The notes: generated from the sequence alone by a model not told the origin. 64,000 nucleotides of DNA from Muribaculaceae bacterium (GCA_017409345.1 JAFQSX010000017.1:1-64000), one strand, 5' to 3'; positions 1 through 8,997 are shown, counted from the stretch's first letter. Made by a program: numbers and translations.

Positions 1-151
1 CACTCGCACTGACACACAAAAGGCGTCGCTCGTGAAGCTCATTACCGAACTTCGGCAACAGTTCCCTAATGCCTCTGTGCATGGTCATCGTGAATTTGCC
101 AACAAAGCGTGTCCCTGTTTCGATGCACATAAGGAGTATAAGGATTTATAA
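1..151 (+). CDS. N-acetylmuramoyl-L-alanine amidase (endolysin), C-terminal fragment
   Basis: The gene enters from outside the window; the reading frame starts at base 2 and stops with TAA at 149-151, leaving 49 codons. The visible part carries the GHREF and KACPCFD motifs typical of the C-terminal end of Amidase_2 (T7-lysozyme-like) enzymes, where the His and the Cys are zinc ligands. Such enzymes cut the bond between MurNAc and L-Ala in peptidoglycan. Its place 11 bases ahead of a lipoprotein with a C-terminal membrane anchor and near tail genes indicates a phage lysis enzyme, not a housekeeping amidase. The N-terminal half, with the first zinc His, lies outside the window. Confidence 0.8.
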   Translation, partial: TRTDTQKASLVKLITELRQQFPNASVHGHREFANKACPCFDAHKEYKDL

Positions 152-162
152 TCTTTTCCGTT

Positions 163-654
163 ATGAAGAAACTTTCAATCATCTTTTTGCTCGTGGCTCT
201 CACGGCGTGCCACTCTAAAAAGAACATTGCAAGTTCGGTGTCGGCTGATGCCAACACTATCGCCACGACGGATATGCGCGTGAGTACAAGCAAGTTGGAC
301 TCGGCTTTCTCCTCTATGGCAATAAAGTTGGACTCTTTTGATATAACAGCCGAACCTGTGTTGATAGCCCCTTGCCCCGATAGTGTCAATACTCGCTCTG
401 CTGTGATTGCCTATCGTTATCGCATCAAAGCCAATAGTGCCACTGTCAAGGGGGAAAAGAATGCAGTAAGTCGTGCCTATGCCGACACACTGCAACAAGA
501 TAGTATAGCATCGAACTTAGTACACTCGTCGGCAAGTTCCGAACATCGTGATATGGTTTCGGTATATAAGCCTCCCGATACGACAGTCGTCTTAATAATC
601 ACAATCGTTATTGCGATTATTGTCGTGTTGATACTTTGGAAATTTCGTAAATAA
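163..654 (+). CDS. Small lipoprotein with C-terminal membrane anchor; candidate phage u-spanin
   Basis: A 163-residue protein. The N-terminus is a lipoprotein signal (residues 1-16, lipobox LTAC with Cys16). A soluble Ser/Ala-rich segment of about 125 residues follows, then one hydrophobic helix (about 141-158) and a basic end (KFRK). A lipid anchor at one end and an inner-membrane helix at the other is the layout of unimolecular spanins such as T1 gp11, which span the periplasm and fuse the two membranes in the last step of lysis. The gene directly follows the endolysin. I see no sequence similarity to a named spanin; the role is inferred from topology and position. It could instead be a phage lipoprotein of unrelated function. 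Confidence 0.6.
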   Translation: MKKLSIIFLLVALTACHSKKNIASSVSADANTIATTDMRVSTSKLDSAFSSMAIKLDSFDITAEPVLIAPCPDSVNTRSAVIAYRYRIKANSATVKGEKNAVSRAYADTLQQDSIASNLVHSSASSEHRDMVSVYKPPDTTVVLIITIVIAIIVVLILWKFRK

Positions 655-682
655 ATTCCCTCTATATCTCTGAATGTGTGTT

Positions 683-719
683 AGGTGGATTGCTCGTGAG
701 AGTAGTCCGCCTTTTTGTT
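683..719 (+). terminator. Rho-independent terminator after the lysis pair
   Basis: An imperfect stem of nine pairs, some of them G-U (AGGTGGATT at 683-691 with AGTCCGCCT at 704-712), is followed by a T-rich run. It lies 28 bases after the stop of the candidate spanin. Confidence 0.6.
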
Positions 720-1129
720 TTGATTGGGCTTATGCTTTGGCTTGGCACTAACGCTACGAGTTCGGGGTGAAGACGATACGCTATCAAGCAATTCCTTGTG
801 GACGGTCTGCAACCTCTTCGCTCTTTCGCCTGCACTCCATTCCTCTTTGAAACCTTCGCTTTGCTTCGGATTTCAAGGTTACATTCCGTTTCGGCTTCCG
901 GCTATTTGTGTTTGTATTTGCTCTCCACTCCGTTGTGAAACCTACGCACGCTTCGGTCTTCATAACTACGCTTCGTTTTATCCAAACAATAGCCTCGCTC
1001 AAAGGTTTTGACCGCACAATACGCTCAATAACACTCCTCGTCTTTACACCTCGAGTTCTCCACGCTCGCCAAGCCTTTCGCATTGCCCTTGTTAAGCCCC
1101 TAAAGGGAGAGAAGTGGGCTATTGTTCTC

Positions 1130-1161
1130 GCTGAAACCACATCGTGCCTCGTGGTTTCGGC
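1130..1161. repeat. Inverted repeat, 11-bp stem with 10-nt loop
   Basis: GCTGAAACCAC at 1130-1140 pairs with GTGGTTTCGGC at 1151-1161 (one T-G pair). There is no T-run on either side, so a plain terminator is unlikely. Confidence 0.5.
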
Positions 1162-1268
1162 TCATACAAAAGCGATTTTACCGCACATCGTTACATATAA
1201 CGCTTTGAAAAATAAATTTTTTTCGCAGTAAAGGCGTAGGGCGGTCGGGGGGTCTTTACAGACAGTAG

Positions 1269-1286
1269 TTAAGGGCAAGCCCTTAA
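1269..1286. repeat. Perfect 8-bp inverted repeat
   Basis: TTAAGGGC and GCCCTTAA are separated by only AA. The very short loop favours a protein-binding palindrome over an RNA hairpin. It is eight bases from a second, larger palindrome. Confidence 0.5.
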
Positions 1287-1294
1287 CAATCCCA

Positions 1295-1327
1295 TTAATT
1301 GGCTCGTATCGAGCCAATTAACTTTTT
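1295..1327. terminator. Perfect 12-bp hairpin with T-run, ahead of the tape measure gene
   Basis: TTAATTGGCTCG (1295-1306), loop TAT, CGAGCCAATTAA (1310-1321), then CTTTTT. The shape is that of a strong intrinsic terminator, and it closes the gene-free stretch before the tail genes. The nonamer ATCGAGCCA occurs inside it (1309-1317) and again at 1408-1416. Confidence 0.6.
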
Positions 1328-1456
1328 CAAGCCTTTAAAATGCGTGAACTTTTGTAAAAATCGGTGCTTGAAAACGCGTGTAATCTCTCTGTAAATCTGT
1401 CTTTTATCGAGCCATATTTTCAGCCTAATTTTGACTAAAACTTTATTCAAAATACT

Positions 1457-4400
1457 ATGAGCGATTACACAACTAATGCGTCAGTAAATCTGACGATGAA
1501 TGGTGAGCAACCTAAAAAGGTGCTCGAAGAATTGCGAAAGCGTGCTTTCAACCTTGAAAACGCTATCGCTAAGGCTGCATCGGCTGGAAACAAAACGGAA
1601 TTGACAAAATTGCGTAAGGAACTAAAAACTACGCAACGACAAATCCGTGAAATGGAGTCGGCAACTATGCAAGTGGAAAAGGTGCTGAAGCAACTTGACA
1701 AGGCGACTCCTAAAGAACTGCAAAGAACTCTCAAAACCCTCGAAAAGCAACTCAACAACCTTGAAAGAGGCTCCGAGGCTTGGAAACGCCAAACCGAATA
1801 CATCAAGCGTGTGCGTGCCGAGATTGACAAGGTTAACCGGGAACTGCGTAACGGTGAAACCTTTTGGGAAAGGTTCAACCGAAAAATGAACGATTGGCAA
1901 ACTACGCTTGCCGCCGGTGTTGCAGCAGTTACCGGATTGATTATGGCTTTTCGTCGGGCTGTTTCTTCTTATGCTGAAATGGAAGAGCAAATGGCGAATA
2001 CCCTTAAATATACCGGTATGAGCAAAGACCAAGTAAAACAGTTAAATGATGCGTTCCTTAAAATGGACACTCGAACACCTCGCGAAAAACTGAACGAACT
2101 TGCTCAAGAAGCTGGCCGTTTAGGTAAAAATACGCTTGAGAGTGTTCAAGGTTATGTTGAAGCAGCTGATATTATCAATGTGGCTTTGGTCGATTTAGGT
2201 AGTGGTGCGACACAAACCATTGCTAAAATATCTAATATCTTCGGTGTAGAAGAGATGCTTGGAACTAAAGATGCTATGCTTTCGGTTGGTTCAACGGTCA
2301 ATGTTTTATCACAAAACTGTACTGCATCTAAGCCTTATATCGTTGAATTTACTCAGCGTATGGCGGGTGTAGGAGCTCAAGCAAAACTTACTATCCCCGA
2401 AATTATGGCTTTTGCGGCCACTCTTGACGCTAATGGTCAAAAGGTGGAAATGTCAGCGTCGGCTTTATCTCGATTGATTATGATGTTATTCCAAAAACCA
2501 AAGGAAATTGCTCAACAAGTCGGGCTTGATGTGCAAAAGTTTAATGAAACACTTAATAAATCTACGAATGAAGGTGTTTTGATGTTTTTGGAACAACTTA
2601 AAAGTATCGGAGATAAAGACGCTCTTGCTGCTCTTGCTCCGTTATTTAAGGATTTGGGAATGGACGGTATTAGAATGTCCCAAGTGCTTGCAAACCTTGC
2701 TACTCACTTGGATATGGTCAAATGGGAGCAAGAGGAAGCAAACAAGGCTTTCAAAGAGGCTACATCTGCAACTAATGAATACAACATTTTTAATAATACG
2801 GTTCAAGCCGGTCTTGAAAAAGCCAAGAACCACATTCATGAGTTGGCTGTGGAATTGGGCGAAAAGATGTTGCCTCTGATGAAATACATTATGACTTCGT
2901 CAACTGCATTCTTGAAAGCGCTTAATCTATTAGTTGATTTCATTATTAAGTATAAAGGCGAAATAATTGTTGCTACGGCTTCTATCGTGGCTTATACTAT
3001 TGCTGTGAATGTAGCTGCTATCAAAACTAAGGCTTTTGCAGTGGCACAAGGTGTCGCAAAGGTGGCCACCATGGCGTGGACGGTAGTAACACAAGCGGCG
3101 GCTGTGGTTACGGCTCTCTTTACAGGCAAACTGCACAAAGCGAAAATCGAGTTTATGATTTTCTCTGCTTTGCTTAAGGCAAATCCTATCGGATTGCTCG
3201 TTGCCAGTATTACGGCTGTGGTAGGTGGTCTGCTTTTACTTACTAAAAGAACAGACGCGGCTACTCAGTCTCAAAAAATGCTGAACAAAATACGTGAGGA
3301 CGCTAAAGACAAAATGGCGGACGAGAAAACTCAAATTGAACTTCTTATAACGGCTGCTAAAAATGAAAAGTTGACTCTTGACGAACGCAAAAAGGCGATC
3401 GACAAGTTAAACAGCATTATTCCTAATTATAACGCTCAACTTGATATTACAACAGGTAAGTATGTGGCTAATAAAAAGGCTCTTGATGATTACTTGCTTT
3501 CGCTTGCTAAAATGTATGAAATTGAGGGCGCGAAAGACCAACTCGCTGAAATCGGGCGTAAAACAGCTAAATTGAAAACTGAACGTGCTGAAACTGAAAA
3601 GGCTTTAGATGACGCGAAAAAACGCACATCAAGTTCTTCTACCGGTGGTGGTACTCCGACTCCTCAAACTTCGGGTGGGGCTTACGCTCCTCGCTCTTAT
3701 CACGCTTCAATAGGTAATTCGGGTGAAATTGCGGCTTTGGAGAGTAAATTGTCGGATATTGATGACGATATTCGGATAGAAGAGCAAAAGCGTTCAACGA
3801 TTTTCAATGTGTATGGTGATGATTTGCAAAAAGAGGCGATTAATGCCCCGGTTATTACAAATCCTACAAATCCGAATCCTACAATTATCACTCCGACAAC
3901 GACAATACCTTCTGATGATGATGTTGATAATGCCAATGAAGACCGTTTCAAGGTGGAAAAAGAGTGGCGTAAACGCGAAGAGGCTCTTAATCGTATTGCG
4001 TACGCTACCGGTAAAAAATCTTATGAAGATTATACCAAGCGTATGAATGAAATCGAAGTGGAGTTTTACAATAAACAACTTGCTCATACTGACCTTTCGG
4101 AAAACGAACGCCTATCTATTCAAGCCCAATACTACGAGGCTGTCAAGAAGCAAAATGAAGCTAACTCTAATTTTACTCTCGACGCTGAAAAACAATCCTA
4201 TAACGAACGACTTGCTGAAGCTAAGCAGTTCTTCGTTGACGGCAAATATTCTATTGATACCTATAACGAGGCTGTCGCTCGTATCGAGGAAGAACATTTG
4301 CGTAATATGGTTACTCTCACAAAAGAGGGTACTAAGGAACGAATGGACGCTGAAAAGGCTCTCGCTGACTTCCAATATCAAGCAGCTCTCAAAAAACAAC

Positions 4401-5527
4401 AGGAGTTGAAGAAGCAACAAGACGCTATAAAAAAGTCGCAAGACGACCTCAAAAATGAGTATTTCGGGCTAAACGCTAATGAACGCAAGAACGCTTATGA
4501 CAACGATCTTGCTAATCTGAAAATCGTATATGAGGCTGAACTTGCTGCAACGCAAGGTAATGCTGAAGAGAAACTTCGCATTGAGGAAGCATACCAACAA
4601 GCGAAACTCGCTTTGCAAAAGAAGTATGGTTTCCTTGCCGTAGAGGATAATCGCAATGCTCTTGAATTGGCTAACGCTGAACTTGCTGAATGGCTCGAAT
4701 CGGAAGCCGGTAAGGCTGTGATGCAATCGTTCGACACGGTTATGTCGGGTATGGGTGCGATATTCTCTCAAGTTTCATCTATCGTGCAGTCGGAATTGGA
4801 AATACAGACGGCTGCGATTGAAAAGCGTTACGACAAGGAAATATCTCTTGCTGAGGGTAATTCTTATAAGGTGGCGAAGCTCGAAAAGCAAAAGGAAAAG
4901 GAAATCGCTAAGGCGAAGAATGAGGCTAACAAGAAAATGTTTGCTATGCAAGTCATTCAAGCAATAGCACAGACCGCAACCAACGCTATAAATGCTTATG
5001 GTTCGGCAGCTGCTATTCCGGTAGTAGGTTTCGTTATGGCTCCGATAGCGGCAGCTATGGCTGTCGCAGCCGGTGCGTTGCAGATTGCTGCAATCAAAAA
5101 GCAACAACAGGCATCGGAAGCCCAAGGTTACGCAAAGGGTGGTTTCACCCCTAAAGGTGCTGTTGATGAAGAGGTGGGCGTGGTTCACGCCGGTGAATGG
5201 GTAGCGTCGCAGAAGTTGCTCGCTAACCCGGTGGCTCGTCCTCTTATCAACGCTCTGGACTATGCTCAAAGAACTAACACTATCGGTTCGCTTCGCTCTG
5301 CAGATGTGTCAAGGACTGTCGCTCCTCAGGTGGTGGCACAATCTGCACCTACTATCGTAGTGGAGCAGAATGGTGAATATACCTATATAATGAAAAAGCT
5401 CGCCGAAAGGCTCGATGAACCTTTTGTTACTGTGAACACCATTACAGGCGATAATGGTATCAAAAAGGCTCAAGATGAATACGACAAACTTATTAGAAAC
5501 AAAACTCCTAAATCTAAACGAAAATGA
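1457..5527 (+). CDS. Phage tail tape measure protein
   Basis: 1,356 residues, the usual size for a long-tailed phage tape measure. It acts as the ruler for tail length and is threaded through the tail tube. The N-terminal 140 residues are charged coiled coil. A TP901-type core follows (about 150-430, with the MEEQMANTLKYTGMS region). A block of long hydrophobic helices lies at about 490-600, a Ser/Gly/Thr/Pro-rich linker near 720-740 and a Pro/Thr-rich one near 800-820, then a second coiled coil to about 1,170. The end has the YAKGGFT and GVVHAGEWV motifs common at tape measure C-termini. The start follows an A/T-rich leader without a Shine-Dalgarno sequence, normal for Bacteroidota. It overlaps the next gene by ATGA. 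Confidence 0.93.
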   Translation: MSDYTTNASVNLTMNGEQPKKVLEELRKRAFNLENAIAKAASAGNKTELTKLRKELKTTQRQIREMESATMQVEKVLKQLDKATPKELQRTLKTLEKQLNNLERGSEAWKRQTEYIKRVRAEIDKVNRELRNGETFWERFNRKMNDWQTTLAAGVAAVTGLIMAFRRAVSSYAEMEEQMANTLKYTGMSKDQVKQLNDAFLKMDTRTPREKLNELAQEAGRLGKNTLESVQGYVEAADIINVALVDLGSGATQTIAKISNIFGVEEMLGTKDAMLSVGSTVNVLSQNCTASKPYIVEFTQRMAGVGAQAKLTIPEIMAFAATLDANGQKVEMSASALSRLIMMLFQKPKEIAQQVGLDVQKFNETLNKSTNEGVLMFLEQLKSIGDKDALAALAPLFKDLGMDGIRMSQVLANLATHLDMVKWEQEEANKAFKEATSATNEYNIFNNTVQAGLEKAKNHIHELAVELGEKMLPLMKYIMTSSTAFLKALNLLVDFIIKYKGEIIVATASIVAYTIAVNVAAIKTKAFAVAQGVAKVATMAWTVVTQAAAVVTALFTGKLHKAKIEFMIFSALLKANPIGLLVASITAVVGGLLLLTKRTDAATQSQKMLNKIREDAKDKMADEKTQIELLITAAKNEKLTLDERKKAIDKLNSIIPNYNAQLDITTGKYVANKKALDDYLLSLAKMYEIEGAKDQLAEIGRKTAKLKTERAETEKALDDAKKRTSSSSTGGGTPTPQTSGGAYAPRSYHASIGNSGEIAALESKLSDIDDDIRIEEQKRSTIFNVYGDDLQKEAINAPVITNPTNPNPTIITPTTTIPSDDDVDNANEDRFKVEKEWRKREEALNRIAYATGKKSYEDYTKRMNEIEVEFYNKQLAHTDLSENERLSIQAQYYEAVKKQNEANSNFTLDAEKQSYNERLAEAKQFFVDGKYSIDTYNEAVARIEEEHLRNMVTLTKEGTKERMDAEKALADFQYQAALKKQQELKKQQDAIKKSQDDLKNEYFGLNANERKNAYDNDLANLKIVYEAELAATQGNAEEKLRIEEAYQQAKLALQKKYGFLAVEDNRNALELANAELAEWLESEAGKAVMQSFDTVMSGMGAIFSQVSSIVQSELEIQTAAIEKRYDKEISLAEGNSYKVAKLEKQKEKEIAKAKNEANKKMFAMQVIQAIAQTATNAINAYGSAAAIPVVGFVMAPIAAAMAVAAGALQIAAIKKQQQASEAQGYAKGGFTPKGAVDEEVGVVHAGEWVASQKLLANPVARPLINALDYAQRTNTIGSLRSADVSRTVAPQVVAQSAPTIVVEQNGEYTYIMKKLAERLDEPFVTVNTITGDNGIKKAQDEYDKLIRNKTPKSKRK

Positions 5528-7293
5528 GAATTATAATTAACGGCAAAACTGCCAAATTAAAGAAGAATACTTCCTTTGAGTTCGTGGCTGAAAATCGCTC
5601 TTTCACCGGTTCGGACAGCTATACGCTTTCCATTACTTTCCCTTTGCGTGGTTGCCCCGAAAATATTGATATTTTCGGCTACATCAATCGTACCGACATC
5701 GACAAATCAAAGGTGGTCTTTGATTGCGAAATTCAAGACATTAATTTCTATTCTGCCGGTACTATCACGATTGTAGAGATTAACGAAAAGGAAGTGAAAA
5801 CGCAATTTCTTGAAGGTCGCTCGGAGCAGAACTTCGACGACACTTTTGATGAAATCTACATCAACGAACTCAATTTAGGAAGTTATCCACTTTCGACTCT
5901 TCCAAATGAACCGGCGTCGCAATGGCAAGGACTATACTATGGTCAAGAGGCTGTCGCTCTGCCGTGGGTAAATAATTCTTCGGGAAATATCCAAAACGAA
6001 GTGGTGTACTCTAATGGTGCTTATTCATATCACGAAGATTGTAAAGGCCTGTCTTATCAGCCTTATCTTATTGTTGTAGTTCAGCGTATATGCTCGGCTC
6101 TCGGCTATTCTTGCGATGTGTCGCAGTGGAATAGTCGTCAAGATTTACGCTACTTACTTGTGTGCAATGCGTTGCCTTGGGCTTGGGAATTACCTCAGTT
6201 TGCTCGTGCTTTGCCTCATTGGAGTGTTACGGAGTTCTTTGAGAAACTTGAACAGTTCCTTGGTTGCGAGTTCGACATCGACCACAGAAACAAGTCAATA
6301 AAGTTCTCTTTTACATCGAATATCTTGACCAATGCACAATCTATAAAAATTGACAAGGTTGTTGACAGTTACACTGCCGAAGTTTCTGACACCAATGAAA
6401 GCAATTATATAGAGGCTTCTAATGTTCGCTACAAGGAGTGTGAACATAATATGTGGAAGTTCTATTGCTGTCCTTGGTTCTTGCGTGACACTTCGCCTGT
6501 TGTTTATGAAACACTATCGGCTCTGATTAGTGACACGAAGTCTTTTGCTCGTGTTCGCTCTTATGGGCGTGGCTCGAATATCCACAAAATATTCTACGCT
6601 AAAGATGTGGACGCTTACTTTATCATAAGGTGTATTCGTAATGAATATGTAGGCACTAACGCTCTTGGTCGAGATATCTATGACCGAATATGTGTGCTTC
6701 AGCCTATTAATCAGTTTGGAGATAAAATCGTGGACGAGAACAATGAGGACGCTATCGAATTGGACTTTGTGCCTGCTTGGATTGATGAAACGGAAACAAG
6801 CAAAGGGAATTGTTTGTTCCTTAATATTGCCGGCTATGAAGAAGATAATGCTGACTCTACTGCCGGAACTCGACCCGATGACAGTGAAGATACTGCCGCT
6901 AAAATTTATCAGCCCAATTCTATGCAAAGACTGCAAAATGGTGAACTAACAGAAAAATCAGAATATTTTGATAAAATCTATCTTGCTTTTTGGGACGGCG
7001 TCAATTACAATATCGGGAAATTGCCGTGTCCTAATGTTGACCATTTTGTCGTGCGTGAAGATTGGACTGCATATAACGCTATCGGCTCGCTACGGCTGCA
7101 TGCAAATGTCAAGTACAAAATCAATCCTAAACAGAAGTACAATTTCTCTTTTATCTCCAATACGATTCCAAATGTTCGCTCGGTATTTCATATCAATGGA
7201 AGAAAATACCTCTGCGAAAAAATAACTGCAACATTCACGGAAAATGGAATGTCGCAGTTACTAAAAGGTTGTTTTTATCTCTTATATGATTAA
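5524..7293 (+). CDS. Phage distal tail / baseplate protein, function not assigned
   Basis: 589 residues, beginning MRIIINGKTAKLKK. The start codon overlaps the tape measure stop (ATGA), so the two are translationally coupled. There is no signal peptide or membrane helix; the sequence is beta-rich with many aromatic residues, as in tail-tip and baseplate proteins. In tailed phages the genes right after the tape measure encode the distal tail protein and tail-tip proteins, which is the basis of the call. I do not recognise a named domain. It is the last rightward phage gene before the integrase; no receptor-binding fibre or chaperone follows, so the tail cluster may be shortened on this side. 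Confidence 0.7.
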   Translation: MRIIINGKTAKLKKNTSFEFVAENRSFTGSDSYTLSITFPLRGCPENIDIFGYINRTDIDKSKVVFDCEIQDINFYSAGTITIVEINEKEVKTQFLEGRSEQNFDDTFDEIYINELNLGSYPLSTLPNEPASQWQGLYYGQEAVALPWVNNSSGNIQNEVVYSNGAYSYHEDCKGLSYQPYLIVVVQRICSALGYSCDVSQWNSRQDLRYLLVCNALPWAWELPQFARALPHWSVTEFFEKLEQFLGCEFDIDHRNKSIKFSFTSNILTNAQSIKIDKVVDSYTAEVSDTNESNYIEASNVRYKECEHNMWKFYCCPWFLRDTSPVVYETLSALISDTKSFARVRSYGRGSNIHKIFYAKDVDAYFIIRCIRNEYVGTNALGRDIYDRICVLQPINQFGDKIVDENNEDAIELDFVPAWIDETETSKGNCLFLNIAGYEEDNADSTAGTRPDDSEDTAAKIYQPNSMQRLQNGELTEKSEYFDKIYLAFWDGVNYNIGKLPCPNVDHFVVREDWTAYNAIGSLRLHANVKYKINPKQKYNFSFISNTIPNVRSVFHINGRKYLCEKITATFTENGMSQLLKGCFYLLYD

Positions 7294-7356
7294 TATGTAA
7301 GATGTTATTACAAGTTCAAACATAATGTAAAACAATACTATCTACGCATAGTTCTA

Positions 7357-7405
7357 CAAAAATTGCAACTAATAATCACACAAAAAACTCACCAAAAATT
7401 GCAAC
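7357..7405. repeat. Pair of 13-bp direct repeats near the integrase 3' end
   Basis: CAAAAATTGCAAC occurs at 7357-7369 and 7393-7405, a spacing of 36 bp, in the 176-bp gap between the tail gene and the integrase. Paired short repeats like this can be arm-type recombinase sites, though the A-rich context makes chance similarity possible. Confidence 0.4.
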
Positions 7406-7421
7406 ACGAATTTATACAAAT

Positions 7422-7456
7422 AATGCCACACAAAACATTAAATTCCGTGTGGCATT
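7422..7456. terminator. Hairpin between convergent tail gene and integrase
   Basis: AATGCCACAC (7422-7431) and GTGTGGCATT (7447-7456) form a perfect 10-bp stem with a 15-nt loop. It sits between two genes that run toward each other, as expected for a two-way terminator. The T-runs are short. Confidence 0.55.
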
Positions 7457-7469
7457 TCCATTTTGGAGA

Positions 7470-8669
7470 TTAGCTATTTAGTATAAAATCTAATACTCTA
7501 CGATTTGCTGTATCAACTTTCTTTTGGTTGAATTTTATGTATATAGAAGTGGTAGAGCAACCATATGAATGTCCCAATGCAGCAGAAATGGTTTCTATCG
7601 GTATATCAAGTTCTGCAGCGATTGTCGCCCAAGAATGACGAGCCCAATATGAAGATATACGAGGTAATTGTTCCTTCTTGTCAAGACTTTTGTTTATATG
7701 GGTTATTATTGCATCAAGTCCTCTCTTTAATCTTCTGTTAAAATCACAAGGCTTTCCGTAGTTATCCATAATATTTAACAACCAATCTTTACCTTTATAT
7801 TTGTTGATTATTGCTATTGCTTCTTTTTCTACCTTTATTGAATAAAGTTTATGTGTTTTTGCTCTACGGTACTCTATTCTGCCATTCTCAATATGTTTAA
7901 GATTGCATAAATCAACTATATTAATACCACATAGCATAAAACTAAGCATGAAAATATCACGATACCGTTCTTGCCAATCTTCTATTTCTGCATTGATAAA
8001 TAATCTTAATTGCTCTACTGACAGGGAACGTTTTTTCGTTTCGGTTGATTTTATCTTAAACTTTCGGAATGGATAGTTTGTCGTTATTTCATCATCTATC
8101 GCTGCATTAAATATTGTTCGGATATTACGATAATGGACTGCTTTTGCATTTTCAGATTTCATTGTCTTAGATAAAAATGTATCGAAATCTGTCAGCCAAC
8201 GCTTTGTAATATCTTCAAATTTTAATGTTAATGCCTTTTTGTCAAATTTAAGTACCTTATCCAATGTTTGACGGTATATGCTTCTAGTTCCATCGGTCTT
8301 GCAAGTTTCAATGTATGCTCTAAATCGTGCTACAAATAAAGTATCATCTTCTTTGGGGGTTATAACCTCAGGATAGATTATTGAGTTTATGGAATCTCTA
8401 ATTTCCATTGCACTCATTGTTTCTGCTTTTCCGTCACGCATCATATCGTAGATTATATTATCTACATCTAACTTCTTTTGACGGATTACAAACCCCAACG
8501 CTTTTACAGAACCTACATATTGTTCTTTTACTGCGTCCCAATCATTGATTGGGACTTTAATTCCTAAGTTAAGAAATGCTTGTTTTCTTTCTTTGCGAAC
8601 AATGACTTTCATTGTCGCTGTTCCTGTTGTGGTACTTCTCGAATCGAGATAAAGTCTTGTTGTGACCAT
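7470..8669 (-). CDS. Tyrosine recombinase / phage integrase (IntDOT-like)
   Basis: 399 residues. An N-terminal arm-binding segment (about 1-100) precedes a SAM-like core-binding domain (about 105-200) and a catalytic domain (about 215-395). Visible active-site residues are Lys271, Arg344 (in YWARHSWAT), His367 (in ALGHS) and the nucleophile Tyr377 (in TTSIYIKF). Two usual residues are missing: the first catalytic Arg (normally G-L-R) is Asn250 in GINIVDL, and the His of HxxR is Tyr341. Loss of the first Arg is known from the IntDOT family of Bacteroides elements, so this does not itself mean inactivity. The start ATG lies 253 bases from the 3' end of a tRNA-Val gene, the usual target type. 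It would catalyse insertion and excision of the prophage. Confidence 0.93.
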   Translation of the reverse strand: MVTTRLYLDSRSTTTGTATMKVIVRKERKQAFLNLGIKVPINDWDAVKEQYVGSVKALGFVIRQKKLDVDNIIYDMMRDGKAETMSAMEIRDSINSIIYPEVITPKEDDTLFVARFRAYIETCKTDGTRSIYRQTLDKVLKFDKKALTLKFEDITKRWLTDFDTFLSKTMKSENAKAVHYRNIRTIFNAAIDDEITTNYPFRKFKIKSTETKKRSLSVEQLRLFINAEIEDWQERYRDIFMLSFMLCGINIVDLCNLKHIENGRIEYRRAKTHKLYSIKVEKEAIAIINKYKGKDWLLNIMDNYGKPCDFNRRLKRGLDAIITHINKSLDKKEQLPRISSYWARHSWATIAAELDIPIETISAALGHSYGCSTTSIYIKFNQKKVDTANRRVLDFILNS

Positions 8670-8922
8670 TTTTTATCCTCCAAGATTTTTCTCCAAAATG
8701 CCTTTTGTTTGGTGTGTGAAGATAGTTTTACCTTCACACAATCTTCACACACTTGTGGCAAATCGTGGCTTTTTACGGCATTTTTTGGCAAAAAAATCGT
8801 TTTTTTTAATGGCTGTTGAGAATGTTTTGACGCCATTTTTGCAGGGGATATAAAAGAAAAACGATTGGCAAATGCTTGATAATCTTAATTTTATCTTCAT
8901 TTCCAATCGATTTTTGTTTCTG

Positions 8923-8997
8923 TGGGCGTTGACGGATTCGAACCGCCGACCCTCTGCTTGTAAGGCAGATGCTCTGAACCAGCTGAGCTAAACGCCC
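8923..8997 (-). tRNA. tRNA-Val(UAC), copy next to the integrase
   Basis: The minus strand reads from GGGCGTT with acceptor partner AACGCCC, a D-arm AGCTC..GAGC, the anticodon stem TCTGC/GCAGA around loop CTTACAA (anticodon TAC, codon GUA), and the T-loop GGTTCGAATCC. Base 8923 is the discriminator A. The 3' end faces the integrase, so this gene is the likely attB/attR site. It is identical in its whole length to the second copy 38 bases away. Confidence 0.95.

Larger units (their letters stand above)
721..1456. other. Prophage stretch of about 0.74 kb without a credible gene, rich in hairpins
   Basis: No frame here gives a protein-like product; the longest open frames are Arg/Lys-rich or Ser/Leu-rich without domain features. 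The plus strand is pyrimidine-rich and full of short TTCG/CTTCG and CGCT words. Three clear inverted repeats stand in its right half (1130-1161, 1269-1286, 1295-1321). It separates the lysis genes from the tape measure gene, where phages normally have no large gap. It could hold an RNA gene, a regulatory region, or the decayed remains of a lost gene. Confidence 0.5.

Noticed and set aside
784-1140. Minus-strand open frame of 118 codons in the prophage gap
   Set aside because: The product is an Arg/Lys/Ser-rich composition without domain, signal or coupling; it reflects the strand bias of the block.
8609-8836. Small minus-strand frame overlapping the integrase start
   Set aside because: It overlaps the integrase N-terminus by 61 bases in another frame and has no recognisable features.
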